From Geosporobacter subterraneus DSM 17957 (GTDB lineage: Bacteria > Bacillota > Clostridia > Peptostreptococcales > Thermotaleaceae), in NCBI RefSeq assembly GCF_900142145.1, contig NZ_FQZV01000015.1, positions 21,011-85,010 on the forward strand: a DNA stretch of 64,000 nt. The letters are read 5' to 3'. The position numbers and the translations under genes were made by a program. Position 1 is the first letter of the stretch; each line of letters opens with the position of its first letter. This document shows positions 18,472 through 28,132 of the stretch, piece after piece. The notes below the pieces were generated by a model. The model was not told where the DNA came from. It worked only from the letters and a program-made list of their open reading frames with translations, and ran no database searches.

Positions 18472-19197
18472 TTATTCACCCTCTTCTGCTACTTTCAAGT
18501 AACGATAATTAATATCCTCTTGATACCTTGGAATCTTTACATTTACCACAGGTTTTACATCTATTAATAATCCTATAATTTCTTTAAGATAATGGCCTGA
18601 CTGACCGGGTGCGTAAATAGAAGCTTCCAGTGTCTTTGGATCACCAATTGCCTTTATAATAAAGGGTTGCGCAAAAACCTGGTTGTTAATACGAATTGTA
18701 TGGCCTGCACAATTGATCTCCGAGATTGAAATAATCCTCTGCCCATTAATAGATAGGGCTTCAGCTCCAGCAGCCTTTAAATCATTGATTAAATTTAACA
18801 CATCAATATCATGGACGAGAACATTATTAGGGTTTTCATCTCCAATCAATTCCCTCGTTCCGTCATTTACCGTCAGTACAATCCCTGGCCCCTCTACACT
18901 CTTGAATCCACTGACTAGTTTTTGATTCTCTAACTCCTGTATTAGGGCATCTTTGAAGAGTCCTCCATCGCTTTTTAGCTTCTCGTAGTTCTCAATAAAG
19001 CTGCGCCGCTCTTCAATGACACTTTGGAGATTTTCCATCTCTTTTTTTTCACTCTCTATGGATAGTTTATAGTCATAGATCACCTTTAATGGTACATAAA
19101 GGTAATCACCGGTTACACTCTTTATCTGAAGTGCAATAAGGAAACCCAACAGAATGCAAAGGATTAAAATATTAAATTTCCAAACATTCATTTTCAT
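18472..19197 (-). CDS. DUF881 family protein, second copy (YlxX-like)
   Basis: One of two tandem DUF881 proteins. It has an N-terminal membrane anchor (residues 8-25), a short coiled coil (EKKEMENLQSVIEERRS) and the DUF881 core with GPGIVLTVNDG, HDIDVLNLINDLKAAGAEA, INGQRIISISEI and PFIIKAIGD. The family is extracytoplasmic and of unknown function, conserved in Gram-positive division clusters. ATG 19197 has AGGTG six bases upstream (241 residues). It lies 17 bases after its paralogue and touches sbp. Confidence 0.9.
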   Translation of the reverse strand: MKMNVWKFNILILCILLGFLIALQIKSVTGDYLYVPLKVIYDYKLSIESEKKEMENLQSVIEERRSFIENYEKLKSDGGLFKDALIQELENQKLVSGFKSVEGPGIVLTVNDGTRELIGDENPNNVLVHDIDVLNLINDLKAAGAEALSINGQRIISISEINCAGHTIRINNQVFAQPFIIKAIGDPKTLEASIYAPGQSGHYLKEIIGLLIDVKPVVNVKIPRYQEDINYRYLKVAEEGE

Positions 19198-19214
19198 TGC
19201 ATCCACCTCAATGA

Positions 19215-19946
19215 CTATTCCTTTTCTTCTACGGGTTTAGCATATCTAAATTTAATTATCTCATTATATCTAGGTATGGTTACTTCTTCTTGTTTCTTAA
19301 TGGACACTTGTAATCCATGGCGCTCTCTCATTTCCCATACAATACCAAAACGAATGTTTAAGGTTGCCTCAAGGGTATCAGGATTCCCTATTGCTTTGAT
19401 AATAAAAGGGGGTGCTGTTGGAACAGAATTAATATTCACATTATTTCCTGCAAGGCTGATTTCAGTTCGAGACACGATTCTTTGATCATTTACAGAGATT
19501 GCCTCTGCTCCTGCATCATTTAATTTATTCAGCAGACTCAACAATAAATCATAATTCAGCATAATCGTGCTATAATCCACTGGAAAGTCAGGGTCTACCG
19601 GCGGATCATCAACGGCTACTATAATGCCGGGGCCTTTTACACTTCTAAGGCCGGAAATAATTTTATATTTTTCTAAATCGGCACTTAAGCTCTTTATGAG
19701 AGCATCCTCTTTTGATTCAGCCTCCTGAATCTCTTTAATCCTAGCCTCTAAAGTATTTACTTCATTTAACAACTGCTGTTTTTCCTGCCTGATTTTTTTA
19801 AGTTCAGCAGCTAGCTCTTGGGCTTTCTGTGCCGGTGCAATCCCTTCCAAGTAATTGGTTTGTACACTCTTGAACTGGAGTGCCAAAACCAATCCTAAGA
19901 CAATACACACAATACCTACAGCCAGCTGTCCTTTAATGCTTTTCAT
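19215..19946 (-). CDS. DUF881 family protein, first copy (YlxW-like)
   Basis: Paralogue of the following gene with the same layout: anchor at residues 6-25, a longer coiled coil (QELAAELKKIRQEKQQ and on to about residue 75), then the DUF881 core GPGIIVAVDDP, LNKLNDAGAEAISVNDQRIV and PFIIKAIGN. ATG 19946 has AAGGAGG eight bases upstream; 243 residues. It follows divIB by 13 bases. Function unknown; an envelope role in division is inferred from the cluster. Confidence 0.9.
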   Translation of the reverse strand: MKSIKGQLAVGIVCIVLGLVLALQFKSVQTNYLEGIAPAQKAQELAAELKKIRQEKQQLLNEVNTLEARIKEIQEAESKEDALIKSLSADLEKYKIISGLRSVKGPGIIVAVDDPPVDPDFPVDYSTIMLNYDLLLSLLNKLNDAGAEAISVNDQRIVSRTEISLAGNNVNINSVPTAPPFIIKAIGNPDTLEATLNIRFGIVWEMRERHGLQVSIKKQEEVTIPRYNEIIKFRYAKPVEEKE

Positions 19947-19959
19947 CCCCACATCCTCC

Positions 19960-20703
19960 TTAATCTACAGGTCTATAGGTCGGATTACCATCATAGCTGA
20001 TATCAATAACCCCTCTAGTTATATCTTTACTCTCTAAGTCTTGTAAAATTTTCACTAAAAGGCTTAGCCTATAATCAATATTACTACCCTCTCCAATTCT
20101 ACACAATAATGTATCTGTTAGTTTTATCGTATAGTTTTTAGGATCATTGACATCAAGATTTTTTATAGGCATCCCTAGTTGATTGATGCTTTTAATAATC
20201 TCCAAAGCTTTTTCCAGCTTCTGCGGATCCTTTACTTCTAAAGGCTCTCCCTCCATAAAATGGTCAAACTCCAAACCGTAAATGATCTTTAAGTTTTCAG
20301 GATGGGTTTCAGATTTTAGAATCATACCATTCTCGTCTATAAATACATAGGCTCCCATAAATGGAATTGCAGCAATTTCTTCCCGTTCTACGATATTTAT
20401 TGAAATCCTGTTGGGAAGCTTTCTTTTTACTTCTACAGATTTAATATATGGATGTTGCGATAATCCAATTTTCACATCTTTTATTTTCTCCTTATAGATT
20501 TGATTCCCCAAGGTTATGCCTGAGGCTTGTACAATGTCTTCCTGAGACAGTAATACATTACCCTTTATCTCAATAACTTTTATACAAAAAAAGTCAGTTT
20601 TAAAAATAATGATGAAAGAAATAATACAGCATAAAAGCATAACAAATAATATCAATTTTTTTCTTTTTCTTTTTTTGTCAATAAGAGATTGATTTATGTA
20701 CAT
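19960..20703 (-). CDS. divIB: Cell division protein DivIB/FtsQ
   Basis: A bitopic division protein that joins FtsL and DivIC at the septum. A basic N-terminus (KKRKRKKLILF) precedes a single membrane segment at about residues 16-35. A POTRA domain follows (IEIKGNVLLSQEDIVQASGI; HPYIKSVEVKRKLPNRISI), then the beta domain with VFIDENGMILKSE. 247 residues. GGGAG lies just before ATG 20703. It is the FtsQ of this cluster. A weak hairpin lies between murA and this gene. Confidence 0.92.
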   Translation of the reverse strand: MYINQSLIDKKRKRKKLILFVMLLCCIISFIIIFKTDFFCIKVIEIKGNVLLSQEDIVQASGITLGNQIYKEKIKDVKIGLSQHPYIKSVEVKRKLPNRISINIVEREEIAAIPFMGAYVFIDENGMILKSETHPENLKIIYGLEFDHFMEGEPLEVKDPQKLEKALEIIKSINQLGMPIKNLDVNDPKNYTIKLTDTLLCRIGEGSNIDYRLSLLVKILQDLESKDITRGVIDISYDGNPTYRPVD

Positions 20704-20745
20704 GTTCTCCCACCTTACAGGTTGTCAGCTTCTCTTATTAAATTA

Positions 20746-20768
20746 AAGAGCAGCTGAAGCTGACTCTT
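20746..20768 (-). terminator. Weak hairpin between murA and divIB
   Basis: AAGAG-CAGC / GCTG-A-CTCTT with a 4-nt loop overlaps the murA stop. The following minus-strand bases are T/A-rich without a clean T-run, so it may attenuate rather than stop transcription. Confidence 0.45.
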
Positions 20769-22020
20769 AATTTATCCTATATATTTGCGCACCTAACTGT
20801 TCTAACATTTTGTCAAAACGATCATAGCCTCGCTCTATATGAATAATCTGATCTACAACAGTTGTTCCCTCTGCCGCTAAGCCAGCTAAAACTAAAGCAG
20901 CCCCTCCTCTTAGATCCTTGGCGCTCAGCTTAGCCCCTGTCAATCTTTTTACACCTTTAACTACAGCTACTCGGCCATCCACCTTAATATTGGCACCCAT
21001 ACGCGTTAATTCGCTCACGTGCTTATATCGGTTTTCAAAAATAGTTTCCGTAAATATACTTGTGCCCTTTGCTACTGTCATCAAAGCCATAAATTGTGCT
21101 TGCATATCTGTAGGAAATCCAGGATAGGGCAGGGTTTTAATCATATCGACAGCCCGGATCTGATTGGGTGTTTTTAACTTGATTTGTCTTTCCTTTTCTA
21201 AGATAAGGCATCCCGACTCTTTCAATTTTGAAAGGATTGGCTGTATATGCTCTGGCACAACATTGTCCAGCGTCACTTCTCCGCCGGTAATAGCTACAGC
21301 AGCCAGGAATGTACCCGCTACAATTCTATCAGGCATAATATGATGTTCGGCCTTCTGCAAGCGTTCAACCCCTTCTATAACAATCTCACTGGTACCTGCT
21401 CCAGAAACCTTTGCCCCAGTGACATTCAAATAGGTCTGTAGGTCCACAATTTCCGGTTCTTTTGCAGCATTTCTAATTTTTGTCGCACCCTTTGCCATGA
21501 CAGCAGCCAGCATTGCGTTCTCTGTGGCACCTACACTAGGGTAATCCAACTGTATTTCGCATCCTCTCAAATCAGAAACTTCGCATTCTAAAAAGCCGTG
21601 GGCCTCATTGATGGTAACCCCAAGTTCCCGCAATGCTTTTAGGTGAAGGTCGATAGGCCTTGGCCCAATTTCGCAACCACCAGGGTAACTTATCTTAATT
21701 TTACCACATCTGGCCAACATTGGCCCCATTAAAAAAATGGAAGATCGCATTTCTCGTACCAAATGCTCCGGGATTTCATGACTGGAGAGGGTGCTAGAAT
21801 CAACACTCAAAACGTTGTCCTCAAAAGAAACCTTACACCCTATAGATTTGAGAATCTCGATCATGGTATCTACATCCTTAAGGGCAGGGCAATCATATAA
21901 AATGCTTTCCTTTCCATTTAACACTGTAGCCGCTAAAATAGGTAATACCGCATTTTTGGCACCGCCTATACGCAACTGGCCTATGAGCTTATTTCCACCA
22001 TTTATGACAAATTTACACAC
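20767..22020 (-). CDS. murA: UDP-N-acetylglucosamine 1-carboxyvinyltransferase
   Basis: MurA transfers enolpyruvate from PEP to UDP-GlcNAc, the first committed step of peptidoglycan synthesis and the fosfomycin target. Motifs: GGAKNAVLPILAAT near the N-terminus, the active-site Cys in YPGGCEIGPRPIDLH (about residue 116, so it should be fosfomycin-type sensitive by this residue), and PYPGFPTDMQAQFM. GTG 22020 has GGAGGTG six bases upstream (417 residues); GTG 22029 overlaps that site. In B. subtilis murB holds this place in the cluster; here murA does. Confidence 0.95.
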   Translation of the reverse strand: MCKFVINGGNKLIGQLRIGGAKNAVLPILAATVLNGKESILYDCPALKDVDTMIEILKSIGCKVSFEDNVLSVDSSTLSSHEIPEHLVREMRSSIFLMGPMLARCGKIKISYPGGCEIGPRPIDLHLKALRELGVTINEAHGFLECEVSDLRGCEIQLDYPSVGATENAMLAAVMAKGATKIRNAAKEPEIVDLQTYLNVTGAKVSGAGTSEIVIEGVERLQKAEHHIMPDRIVAGTFLAAVAITGGEVTLDNVVPEHIQPILSKLKESGCLILEKERQIKLKTPNQIRAVDMIKTLPYPGFPTDMQAQFMALMTVAKGTSIFTETIFENRYKHVSELTRMGANIKVDGRVAVVKGVKRLTGAKLSAKDLRGGAALVLAGLAAEGTTVVDQIIHIERGYDRFDKMLEQLGAQIYRIN

Positions 22021-22156
22021 ATATTCCACCTCCGAGATGTCTGCTGTTTATATATTAATTAAGCAATAATTAAATGTAATATATAACCATCATATGCAGT
22101 AAATCCCAAGGTGTTCCTTAAAGCAATCCGAGATTTAAGTATAGGGTATAATATTG

Positions 22157-23266
22157 TTATCTTTTTTGTAAAAGTTCAATAATATTAGAATATATCATAT
22201 CTGTAGCATCAGTTTTCGCAAGCAGTCTGCTTTTCTCACCCATTTCTTCCAGCCGATACTTCTCCTTCATAAAACGATTGAGTAGTTCCACAATATTTTT
22301 ATCATTTAATTCTCTTTCAAGCAATAATACGGCAGCACCCTTTTTTTCTAAAACCCTTCCATTATGTTCTTGGTGATTATTGGTTACATATGGAGAAGGA
22401 ATCAATATAGAAGGCAGTCCCATAGCGGTGATTTCGGCCAATGTGATGGCGCCAGATCTGCAAATGATTAGATCACAAGCTCCCATCAAAGCAGGCATGT
22501 CATGGGCATAAGGTTTGATGATAATATTTTTTCCTATTAGAATATTCTCTTTCTCCAAATCCTTCATAAAGGATTCATAATGACTGCTTCCCGTGATATG
22601 GATCAACTGAAGTTCATCCTTATTATTTAACCTTTTTACAACAGACTTCATCACTTGGTTAATTTTTTCTGCCCCTCGGCTTCCACCAAAAGACATAACA
22701 AGCATACGATCATCCTGTATATTAAGATTGCTTCTACATTTTTTTCGATCAAAATGAATGAACTCTTTTCGAATGGGATTGCCTGTTACGACAATCTTGC
22801 TGCTATTATGAAAATGCTTTCTCGAATCCTCAAAGCTTACCATAATTCGATCTACAAATTTTCCTAGTATCTTATTGGTAACACCGGGTATCACATTTTG
22901 TTCATGGATAATGGTTTTAATCTGCATCATTGCAGCTATCCACAGGATCGGTCCACAAACATATCCTCCGGTTCCGATTACGATGTCGGGCTTAAAGCTC
23001 TTAATCACCCTGCGCGCATCCCTCAAACCGGCAAATAAATCCTTAACAGATTTTAGGGTGTCCAGACCCAGTTGCCGTTTAAAACCGCTAACTCGTACAA
23101 TCTCGATTTTATATCCCGCTTCCGGAACCAGTTTATACTCCAATCCTCTTTTTGTACCGACAAATAATATTTCCCAATCTTGATGTTCTTCTTTAATTCT
23201 GTTTGCTATGGCAATGGCCGGATAAATATGTCCTCCTGTTCCACCACCAGCAATGAGGATTCTCAT
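22157..23266 (-). CDS. murG: UDP-GlcNAc:undecaprenyl-PP-MurNAc-pentapeptide transferase
   Basis: MurG adds GlcNAc to lipid I to make lipid II at the inner face of the membrane. The G-loop GGGTGGHIYPAIAIA is at the N-terminus; the second GGSRGAEKIN loop and the donor-binding region CRSGAITLAEITAMGLPSIL follow. 369 residues. AGGAG precedes ATG 23266 by eight bases. It begins four bases after ftsW/spoVE. Confidence 0.97.
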   Translation of the reverse strand: MRILIAGGGTGGHIYPAIAIANRIKEEHQDWEILFVGTKRGLEYKLVPEAGYKIEIVRVSGFKRQLGLDTLKSVKDLFAGLRDARRVIKSFKPDIVIGTGGYVCGPILWIAAMMQIKTIIHEQNVIPGVTNKILGKFVDRIMVSFEDSRKHFHNSSKIVVTGNPIRKEFIHFDRKKCRSNLNIQDDRMLVMSFGGSRGAEKINQVMKSVVKRLNNKDELQLIHITGSSHYESFMKDLEKENILIGKNIIIKPYAHDMPALMGACDLIICRSGAITLAEITAMGLPSILIPSPYVTNNHQEHNGRVLEKKGAAVLLLERELNDKNIVELLNRFMKEKYRLEEMGEKSRLLAKTDATDMIYSNIIELLQKR

Positions 23267-23270
23267 TTTT

Positions 23271-24374
23271 TCAACTCCTATCTAAGTTCGAATACCTTGA
23301 GATGTTTAGCAATACGCCCATAGCTGCCATGAAAATTGCAAGGGAATTTCCACCCCAACTGATAAAAGGTAAAGGTATCCCCGTAACTGGCATAGAAGAT
23401 GTAGCAACAGCAATATTAATAATCACTTGTACACCCACCATTGCTGTAATGCCGGTTGCCAACAGACAGCCGAATAAATCAGGTGCATTGATGGCAATTC
23501 GAACGCCTCGCCAAATTAAAAGCAAATATAAAATAATAACTGTTAAACAGCCTACAAATCCCAGTTCTTCGCCAATGATGGCAAATATAAAATCATTTTG
23601 AGGTTCGGGTATATACAAATATTTTTGAACGCTTTTTCCTAGTCCTACACCAAAGACCCCCCCAGATCCAAGAGCTAATAAGGACTGAATTACTTGATAA
23701 CCGCTGCCTCTAGGATCGGCAAAAGGGTCTAAGAAGCCTGTAATTCTTCTCATTCGGTAAGGTTCTAACAGGATCATGACCACTAATAAGCCGGCGCCGA
23801 CTACTCCCATACCGGCAATATGTCCCCAGCGCATTCCTGCTACGAACATCATAGCTACAATAATAAAAGTTATGGTCATAGCCGTACTAAGATTCGGCTG
23901 CAATATAATTAAGCCAAAATAAATACCTATAATCAGTAAATTTGGCACTACTCCCCTTGTAAAACTTTTAATTTTTTCCGGACTCCTTGAAAGTCGAGAG
24001 GCTACGAAAAAAATGCCGAATATTTTAGCCAACTCTCCCGGCATAATAGTAAAACCGCCTATGCCCAGCCACCTTCTCGCTCCGTTAAACTCAATCCCTA
24101 AAGGTGTTAATACTAATACCAGAAGTACTAAACTGATAATATACCCATATGGAGCCATTTTCTTATACTTCCAATAGTCAAAATTCATGGCTGCAATCAT
24201 ACCCAGCAATCCCAAACTAGCCCACATGATCTCCCGCTTCAAGAAATGATAACCATCGTTCATTTTGAAGTATGCATAGGCATAACTTGAACTAAAAACC
24301 ATGATAATTCCTATGGCTACAAGTATTAATACCGTCAACATAAGTGTGAAATCACTGGATTTTTTTTTGGTCAT
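23271..24374 (-). CDS. spoVE: SEDS-family peptidoglycan polymerase FtsW/SpoVE
   Basis: A polytopic membrane glycosyltransferase that polymerises lipid II together with a class B PBP. About ten membrane segments are visible. Family motifs are GARRWLGIGGFTIMPGELAKI, the DPFADPRGSGYQVIQSLLALG loop and GIPLPFISWGGNSL near the C-terminus. 367 residues. Its ATG overlaps the murD stop (ATGA). This cluster position is held by spoVE in Bacillus. As the only SEDS gene here it may serve vegetative division, sporulation, or both; sequence alone cannot decide. Confidence 0.93.
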   Translation of the reverse strand: MTKKKSSDFTLMLTVLILVAIGIIMVFSSSYAYAYFKMNDGYHFLKREIMWASLGLLGMIAAMNFDYWKYKKMAPYGYIISLVLLVLVLTPLGIEFNGARRWLGIGGFTIMPGELAKIFGIFFVASRLSRSPEKIKSFTRGVVPNLLIIGIYFGLIILQPNLSTAMTITFIIVAMMFVAGMRWGHIAGMGVVGAGLLVVMILLEPYRMRRITGFLDPFADPRGSGYQVIQSLLALGSGGVFGVGLGKSVQKYLYIPEPQNDFIFAIIGEELGFVGCLTVIILYLLLIWRGVRIAINAPDLFGCLLATGITAMVGVQVIINIAVATSSMPVTGIPLPFISWGGNSLAIFMAAMGVLLNISRYSNLDRS

Positions 24375-25735
24375 TCAATAGACCTCCTTAATTTTTCGAT
24401 GCATTCTTTGAAGTGATTTCCTCTATGTTCATAGCTCTGATACATATCCCAGCTGGCACAAGCAGGAGATAATAGAATGGTGTCTCCTGCTTGTGCTACT
24501 TTATAGGCTGTTACAACCGCATCCTCCATATCCTTTACAATCTGGCAATGATCAAAGCCCATCTGCAGTGCTGTCTCTTTAATCTTATTTGCGGTTTCTC
24601 CGATTAATACCATATACTTCACTTTTCCCTGGAAAGCCTCTATGAATGTTTCAAAACTGTTGCCTTTATCCATTCCGCCAGCTATAAGTATAATCGGTTC
24701 TTTTACTGCTTCAACTGCTTTAATAGATGCATCAGGATTTGTTCCTTTTGAATCATTAATAAAACGAATACCTGATATTTCGTCAACAAATTCAATGCGA
24801 TGCTCCACGCCCATGAAGGTATTAAGAGTCTTTGCTATAACCTTGCCGTCTATCCCTGCCCAGTAGGCAATAGCTGTAGCTGCCAAGGCATTTTCAAGGT
24901 TATGGGCACCGGGGATTTTTAACTCCTCAACGTGACAAATTTCTTCTTTTACGCCATTCTTGCGAACCACAATCTTTCCTTCCTCTACAAAGGCACCTTC
25001 CTCCAAAACCTCTTTTCTACTGAAGAAAATAACCTGAGACTTGGCTCTTACCTTAAGTTTACAGGTTTCCTCATCATCCCTGTTCAATACAAGAATATCA
25101 TTAGCTGTTTGATTTATAAAAATATTTGCTTTAGCATCAATATAGTTTTTCATGGTTTTATGTCTATTTAAATGATCTGGTGTAATATTTAATATAGCAG
25201 CTATGTATGGCTTAAATTCAATGATGCTCTCTAACTGAAAGCTGCTAACCTCTGTAACCATTACAGCATCGCTGCTGGCCTCTAAACTTTTAGACACCGC
25301 TGCAACCCCTATATTTCCAACCACATAAGTTTCTTTTTTTGCATTTTGAAATATCTCTCCAGTTAATGCTGTAGTAGTGGTTTTTCCATTTGTTCCGGTA
25401 ATAGCAACAAAATCTGCAGCACATAGCTGATAGGCCAGCTCTAGTTCTCCGATAACAGGAACTTCCTGTCCTCTAGCCTCGGTTAAAAAAGGTAGATCTG
25501 TTGGTACCCCTGGACTCAATACAATAAAATCATATTGGCTGACTTTTTCGGGGTGACTTCCAAGAATCATGTGTATCTGATCTGTTTGGATTTGTTCAAG
25601 TACTTCTTTTAATGCATCCTCTTGTTTTATATCATTAATTGTTATTTCAGCACCTAGACTTAATAATGTATTAACTGTTGGAATTCCTGATGTGGCCAAA
25701 CCTACGACTAACACCTTTCTGCCTTTTATCTCCAA
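24371..25735 (-). CDS. murD: UDP-N-acetylmuramoylalanine--D-glutamate ligase
   Basis: MurD adds D-Glu to UDP-MurNAc-L-Ala using ATP. It has VVGLATSGIPTVNTL at the start, the ATP loop AITGTNGKTTTTALTGEIF, the LNITPDHLNRHKTM block and the late GGMDKGNSFETF. I set the start at TTG 25735 with AGGTG upstream; this gives 454 residues, the normal size. A frame extending to 25855 would overlap mraY by about 85 bases and adds 40 unrelated residues. It is 35 bases after mraY. Confidence 0.95.
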   Translation of the reverse strand: MEIKGRKVLVVGLATSGIPTVNTLLSLGAEITINDIKQEDALKEVLEQIQTDQIHMILGSHPEKVSQYDFIVLSPGVPTDLPFLTEARGQEVPVIGELELAYQLCAADFVAITGTNGKTTTTALTGEIFQNAKKETYVVGNIGVAAVSKSLEASSDAVMVTEVSSFQLESIIEFKPYIAAILNITPDHLNRHKTMKNYIDAKANIFINQTANDILVLNRDDEETCKLKVRAKSQVIFFSRKEVLEEGAFVEEGKIVVRKNGVKEEICHVEELKIPGAHNLENALAATAIAYWAGIDGKVIAKTLNTFMGVEHRIEFVDEISGIRFINDSKGTNPDASIKAVEAVKEPIILIAGGMDKGNSFETFIEAFQGKVKYMVLIGETANKIKETALQMGFDHCQIVKDMEDAVVTAYKVAQAGDTILLSPACASWDMYQSYEHRGNHFKECIEKLRRSIE

Positions 25736-25770
25736 ATTCTGACACCTGCTTTCATGAGAATATTTATTTT

Positions 25771-26736
25771 CTATTGGCTCAAACCGAATAATCCTACAAT
25801 GCATAACAGCAGTGTAACGCTCCAAAATACCGCAACAACCTTTGTTTCCTTCCATCCTTTCAATTCATAATGATGGTGTAAGGGGCTCATACGGAAAACT
25901 CTTTTCCCCGTTAATTTAAAGGAGATTACCTGAATAATCACCGATAGGGCCTCAGCAAAGTATATCCCTCCAACAATTGGAATAAGCAAAGTAAGGTTCA
26001 TCAGAATAGCAATCGCCGCCACTGCTCCCCCAAGTGCCATAGACCCCGTATCTCCCATAAACACTTTAGCCGGATGGGCATTGAATCTCAAAAATCCCAG
26101 ACAAGCTCCTGTTAAGGCTCCACAGAAAACTGCAATACTTGAAAAACCCCAATTCATCGCTACGAGACTAAAAAAAGAGGATACAATCAGCGTGACCCCT
26201 GCAGCTAAACCGTCTAAACCATCGGTTAAATTGACACTGTTGGCTGTTGCTACTACTACAAAAGCTATATAGGGTACATAGAAGTATCCCAAATCCCAGT
26301 ACTGATTCATGAAAGGGATTAAAATTTTCGTGCCGGTCACAGATATAGTAGATTGATATACTGCAATAATTACAGCCACTATAATTTGACCCAAAAGCTT
26401 TTGATAAGCTTTTAAACCCAAATTTCTTTTCAATACTACTTTTATAAAATCATCGATAAAGCCAATTAATCCAAAAGAAATGGTAGCAAAAAGTACAACA
26501 AATAAGTCCTTATTGATACGACCGGAAGTAATAGCAGTAATCAAAATTGCTGTGATCATAATCAATCCGCCCATCGTAGGGGTTCCGGATTTGGTCATAT
26601 GTGATTTTGGGCCCTCATCCCGGATACTTTGTCCTACCTTGAGTCTTTGCAGTATTGGAATAACGATTGGTCCTAGGATTAATGTAATAAAAAAGGAGAT
26701 CACAATCGTAACAATTAATTGTCTATATTGTATCAT
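25771..26736 (-). CDS. mraY: Phospho-N-acetylmuramoyl-pentapeptide transferase
   Basis: MraY makes lipid I by moving phospho-MurNAc-pentapeptide to undecaprenyl phosphate. It is a ten-segment membrane enzyme of 321 residues. Hallmarks: GPKSHMTKSGTPTMGGL near residue 41, the aspartate motif NLTDGLDGLAAG, FMGDTGSMALGG and the MSPLHHHYELKGW histidine motif. GGAG lies eight bases before ATG 26736. It follows murF by four bases. Confidence 0.98.
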   Translation of the reverse strand: MIQYRQLIVTIVISFFITLILGPIVIPILQRLKVGQSIRDEGPKSHMTKSGTPTMGGLIMITAILITAITSGRINKDLFVVLFATISFGLIGFIDDFIKVVLKRNLGLKAYQKLLGQIIVAVIIAVYQSTISVTGTKILIPFMNQYWDLGYFYVPYIAFVVVATANSVNLTDGLDGLAAGVTLIVSSFFSLVAMNWGFSSIAVFCGALTGACLGFLRFNAHPAKVFMGDTGSMALGGAVAAIAILMNLTLLIPIVGGIYFAEALSVIIQVISFKLTGKRVFRMSPLHHHYELKGWKETKVVAVFWSVTLLLCIVGLFGLSQ

Positions 26737-26740
26737 TCAA

Positions 26741-28132
26741 TTAACTCCTCTCTTGTATGCCTGCTACAATTTCTTCCATTTTCATGCTTCGAGACCCCTT
26801 AACCAAAATCATATCATCTGCTTTAATGGTTTTTTTCAGATATGCAGTTGCTTCCTGATTATTGGTGCATACAATAATTTTTTCTCTGTCAAACCCATGA
26901 TCTATAGCGCCCTCGACCATATGAACCGATGATGATCCTACTACAACCAAAAGATCAACAGATTTCTTGGCAATTTCACAACCAACCGTATAATGTCCCA
27001 TTTTTGTATATTGACCCATTTCCAGCATGTCTCCCAATACTGCTATTTTCCTTTTTGCATCAGCTTTGCTCAGAACGGAAATAGCAGCTTTCATAGAATC
27101 TGGACTGGCATTGTATACATCGTTTATGATTTTTATATTATCGTGTATGCTTATGATATGTAGACGCATAGCACTACCCTGATACGCTTCAATTCCCTTT
27201 TGAATCATTGCGCTTTCCATATTTAAGCAACGTCCTACTGCAATGGCAGAAAGGGCATTGTATATATTATGGGTCCCTGGTACTTGCAGCCGAAAGTTAA
27301 CCGGCTGACCCTCAAACAATACATCAAAAGTACTGCCGGCTTCCCCTAAATCCTTTATATTATCTGCCTTTAAATCACATAGGCTATGAATGCCCACAAA
27401 AAGATTCTGAAATCCCAATACTTGATCCTTTAAGCCATTTAAATAAGGATCATCTCCATTTACAATCAATACATCTTCCCGCTCTAAATAATTGGCGATC
27501 TCCATTTTTGCCTTGAATATATTTTCTTGGGAGCCCAGATGTTCTATATGGGATAAACCGATATTGGTAATAACAGATATGTTCGGCCTTACGATTTCTG
27601 CCAAAGTATCAATTTCTCCCAATGCACTCATCCCCATCTCAAAAATTGCTGCCTCATGTTCTTTCTGAAGCTGAAATACAGATAGGGGAAGTCCTATATG
27701 ATTGTTAAAGTTTCCTTCACTTTTCATTACTTTATATTTTTGTTTTAAAACAGAATAAATCAAGTCTTTCGTTGTAGTTTTTCCAGTACTGCCGGTAACA
27801 CCCACTATGGGAATATTGAACTTGCGGATATGATACTTCGCCAAATCCTGCAATGCCTTTAGGGTATCCTTTACGCTAATAACACAGATTTTCTCATTCA
27901 TATAAACATCTTTATCTAATATTCTATGGGTCAATATAATCTTAGCTCCTTGCTGAATCGCTTGAGGAATAAAATCATGACCGTCAAAGTTTAAGCCCAC
28001 AAGCGGAACAAATAACTCTCCACCTTTTATTCTTCTTGAATCTGTTATGATCTGTTCCACCGATTCAATAATATTTTTAAAGAGATATTCTCCTTGGGTA
28101 GCTTCTAATATCTCATCAATTGTCAACTTCAT
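26741..28132 (-). CDS. murF: UDP-MurNAc-tripeptide--D-Ala-D-Ala ligase
   Basis: MurF attaches the D-Ala-D-Ala dipeptide to complete the UDP-MurNAc-pentapeptide. The ATP loop GVTGSTGKTTTKDLI, the MGMSALGEID segment, NIGLSHIEHLGS and the late DVYNASPDSMKAAI motif mark the family. The start at ATG 28132 (MKLTIDEILEATQGEY) is inside the last 17 bases of murE, with GGGAGG nine bases upstream; 463 residues. In B. subtilis murF lies elsewhere, so its presence between murE and mraY follows the older, E. coli-like order. Confidence 0.96.
   Translation of the reverse strand: MKLTIDEILEATQGEYLFKNIIESVEQIITDSRRIKGGELFVPLVGLNFDGHDFIPQAIQQGAKIILTHRILDKDVYMNEKICVISVKDTLKALQDLAKYHIRKFNIPIVGVTGSTGKTTTKDLIYSVLKQKYKVMKSEGNFNNHIGLPLSVFQLQKEHEAAIFEMGMSALGEIDTLAEIVRPNISVITNIGLSHIEHLGSQENIFKAKMEIANYLEREDVLIVNGDDPYLNGLKDQVLGFQNLFVGIHSLCDLKADNIKDLGEAGSTFDVLFEGQPVNFRLQVPGTHNIYNALSAIAVGRCLNMESAMIQKGIEAYQGSAMRLHIISIHDNIKIINDVYNASPDSMKAAISVLSKADAKRKIAVLGDMLEMGQYTKMGHYTVGCEIAKKSVDLLVVVGSSSVHMVEGAIDHGFDREKIIVCTNNQEATAYLKKTIKADDMILVKGSRSMKMEEIVAGIQERS

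Noticed and set aside
25736..25855. N-terminal extension of murD by 40 residues
   Set aside because: It overlaps mraY, has no family similarity and the TTG at 25735 has a proper ribosome site and gives a normal MurD length.
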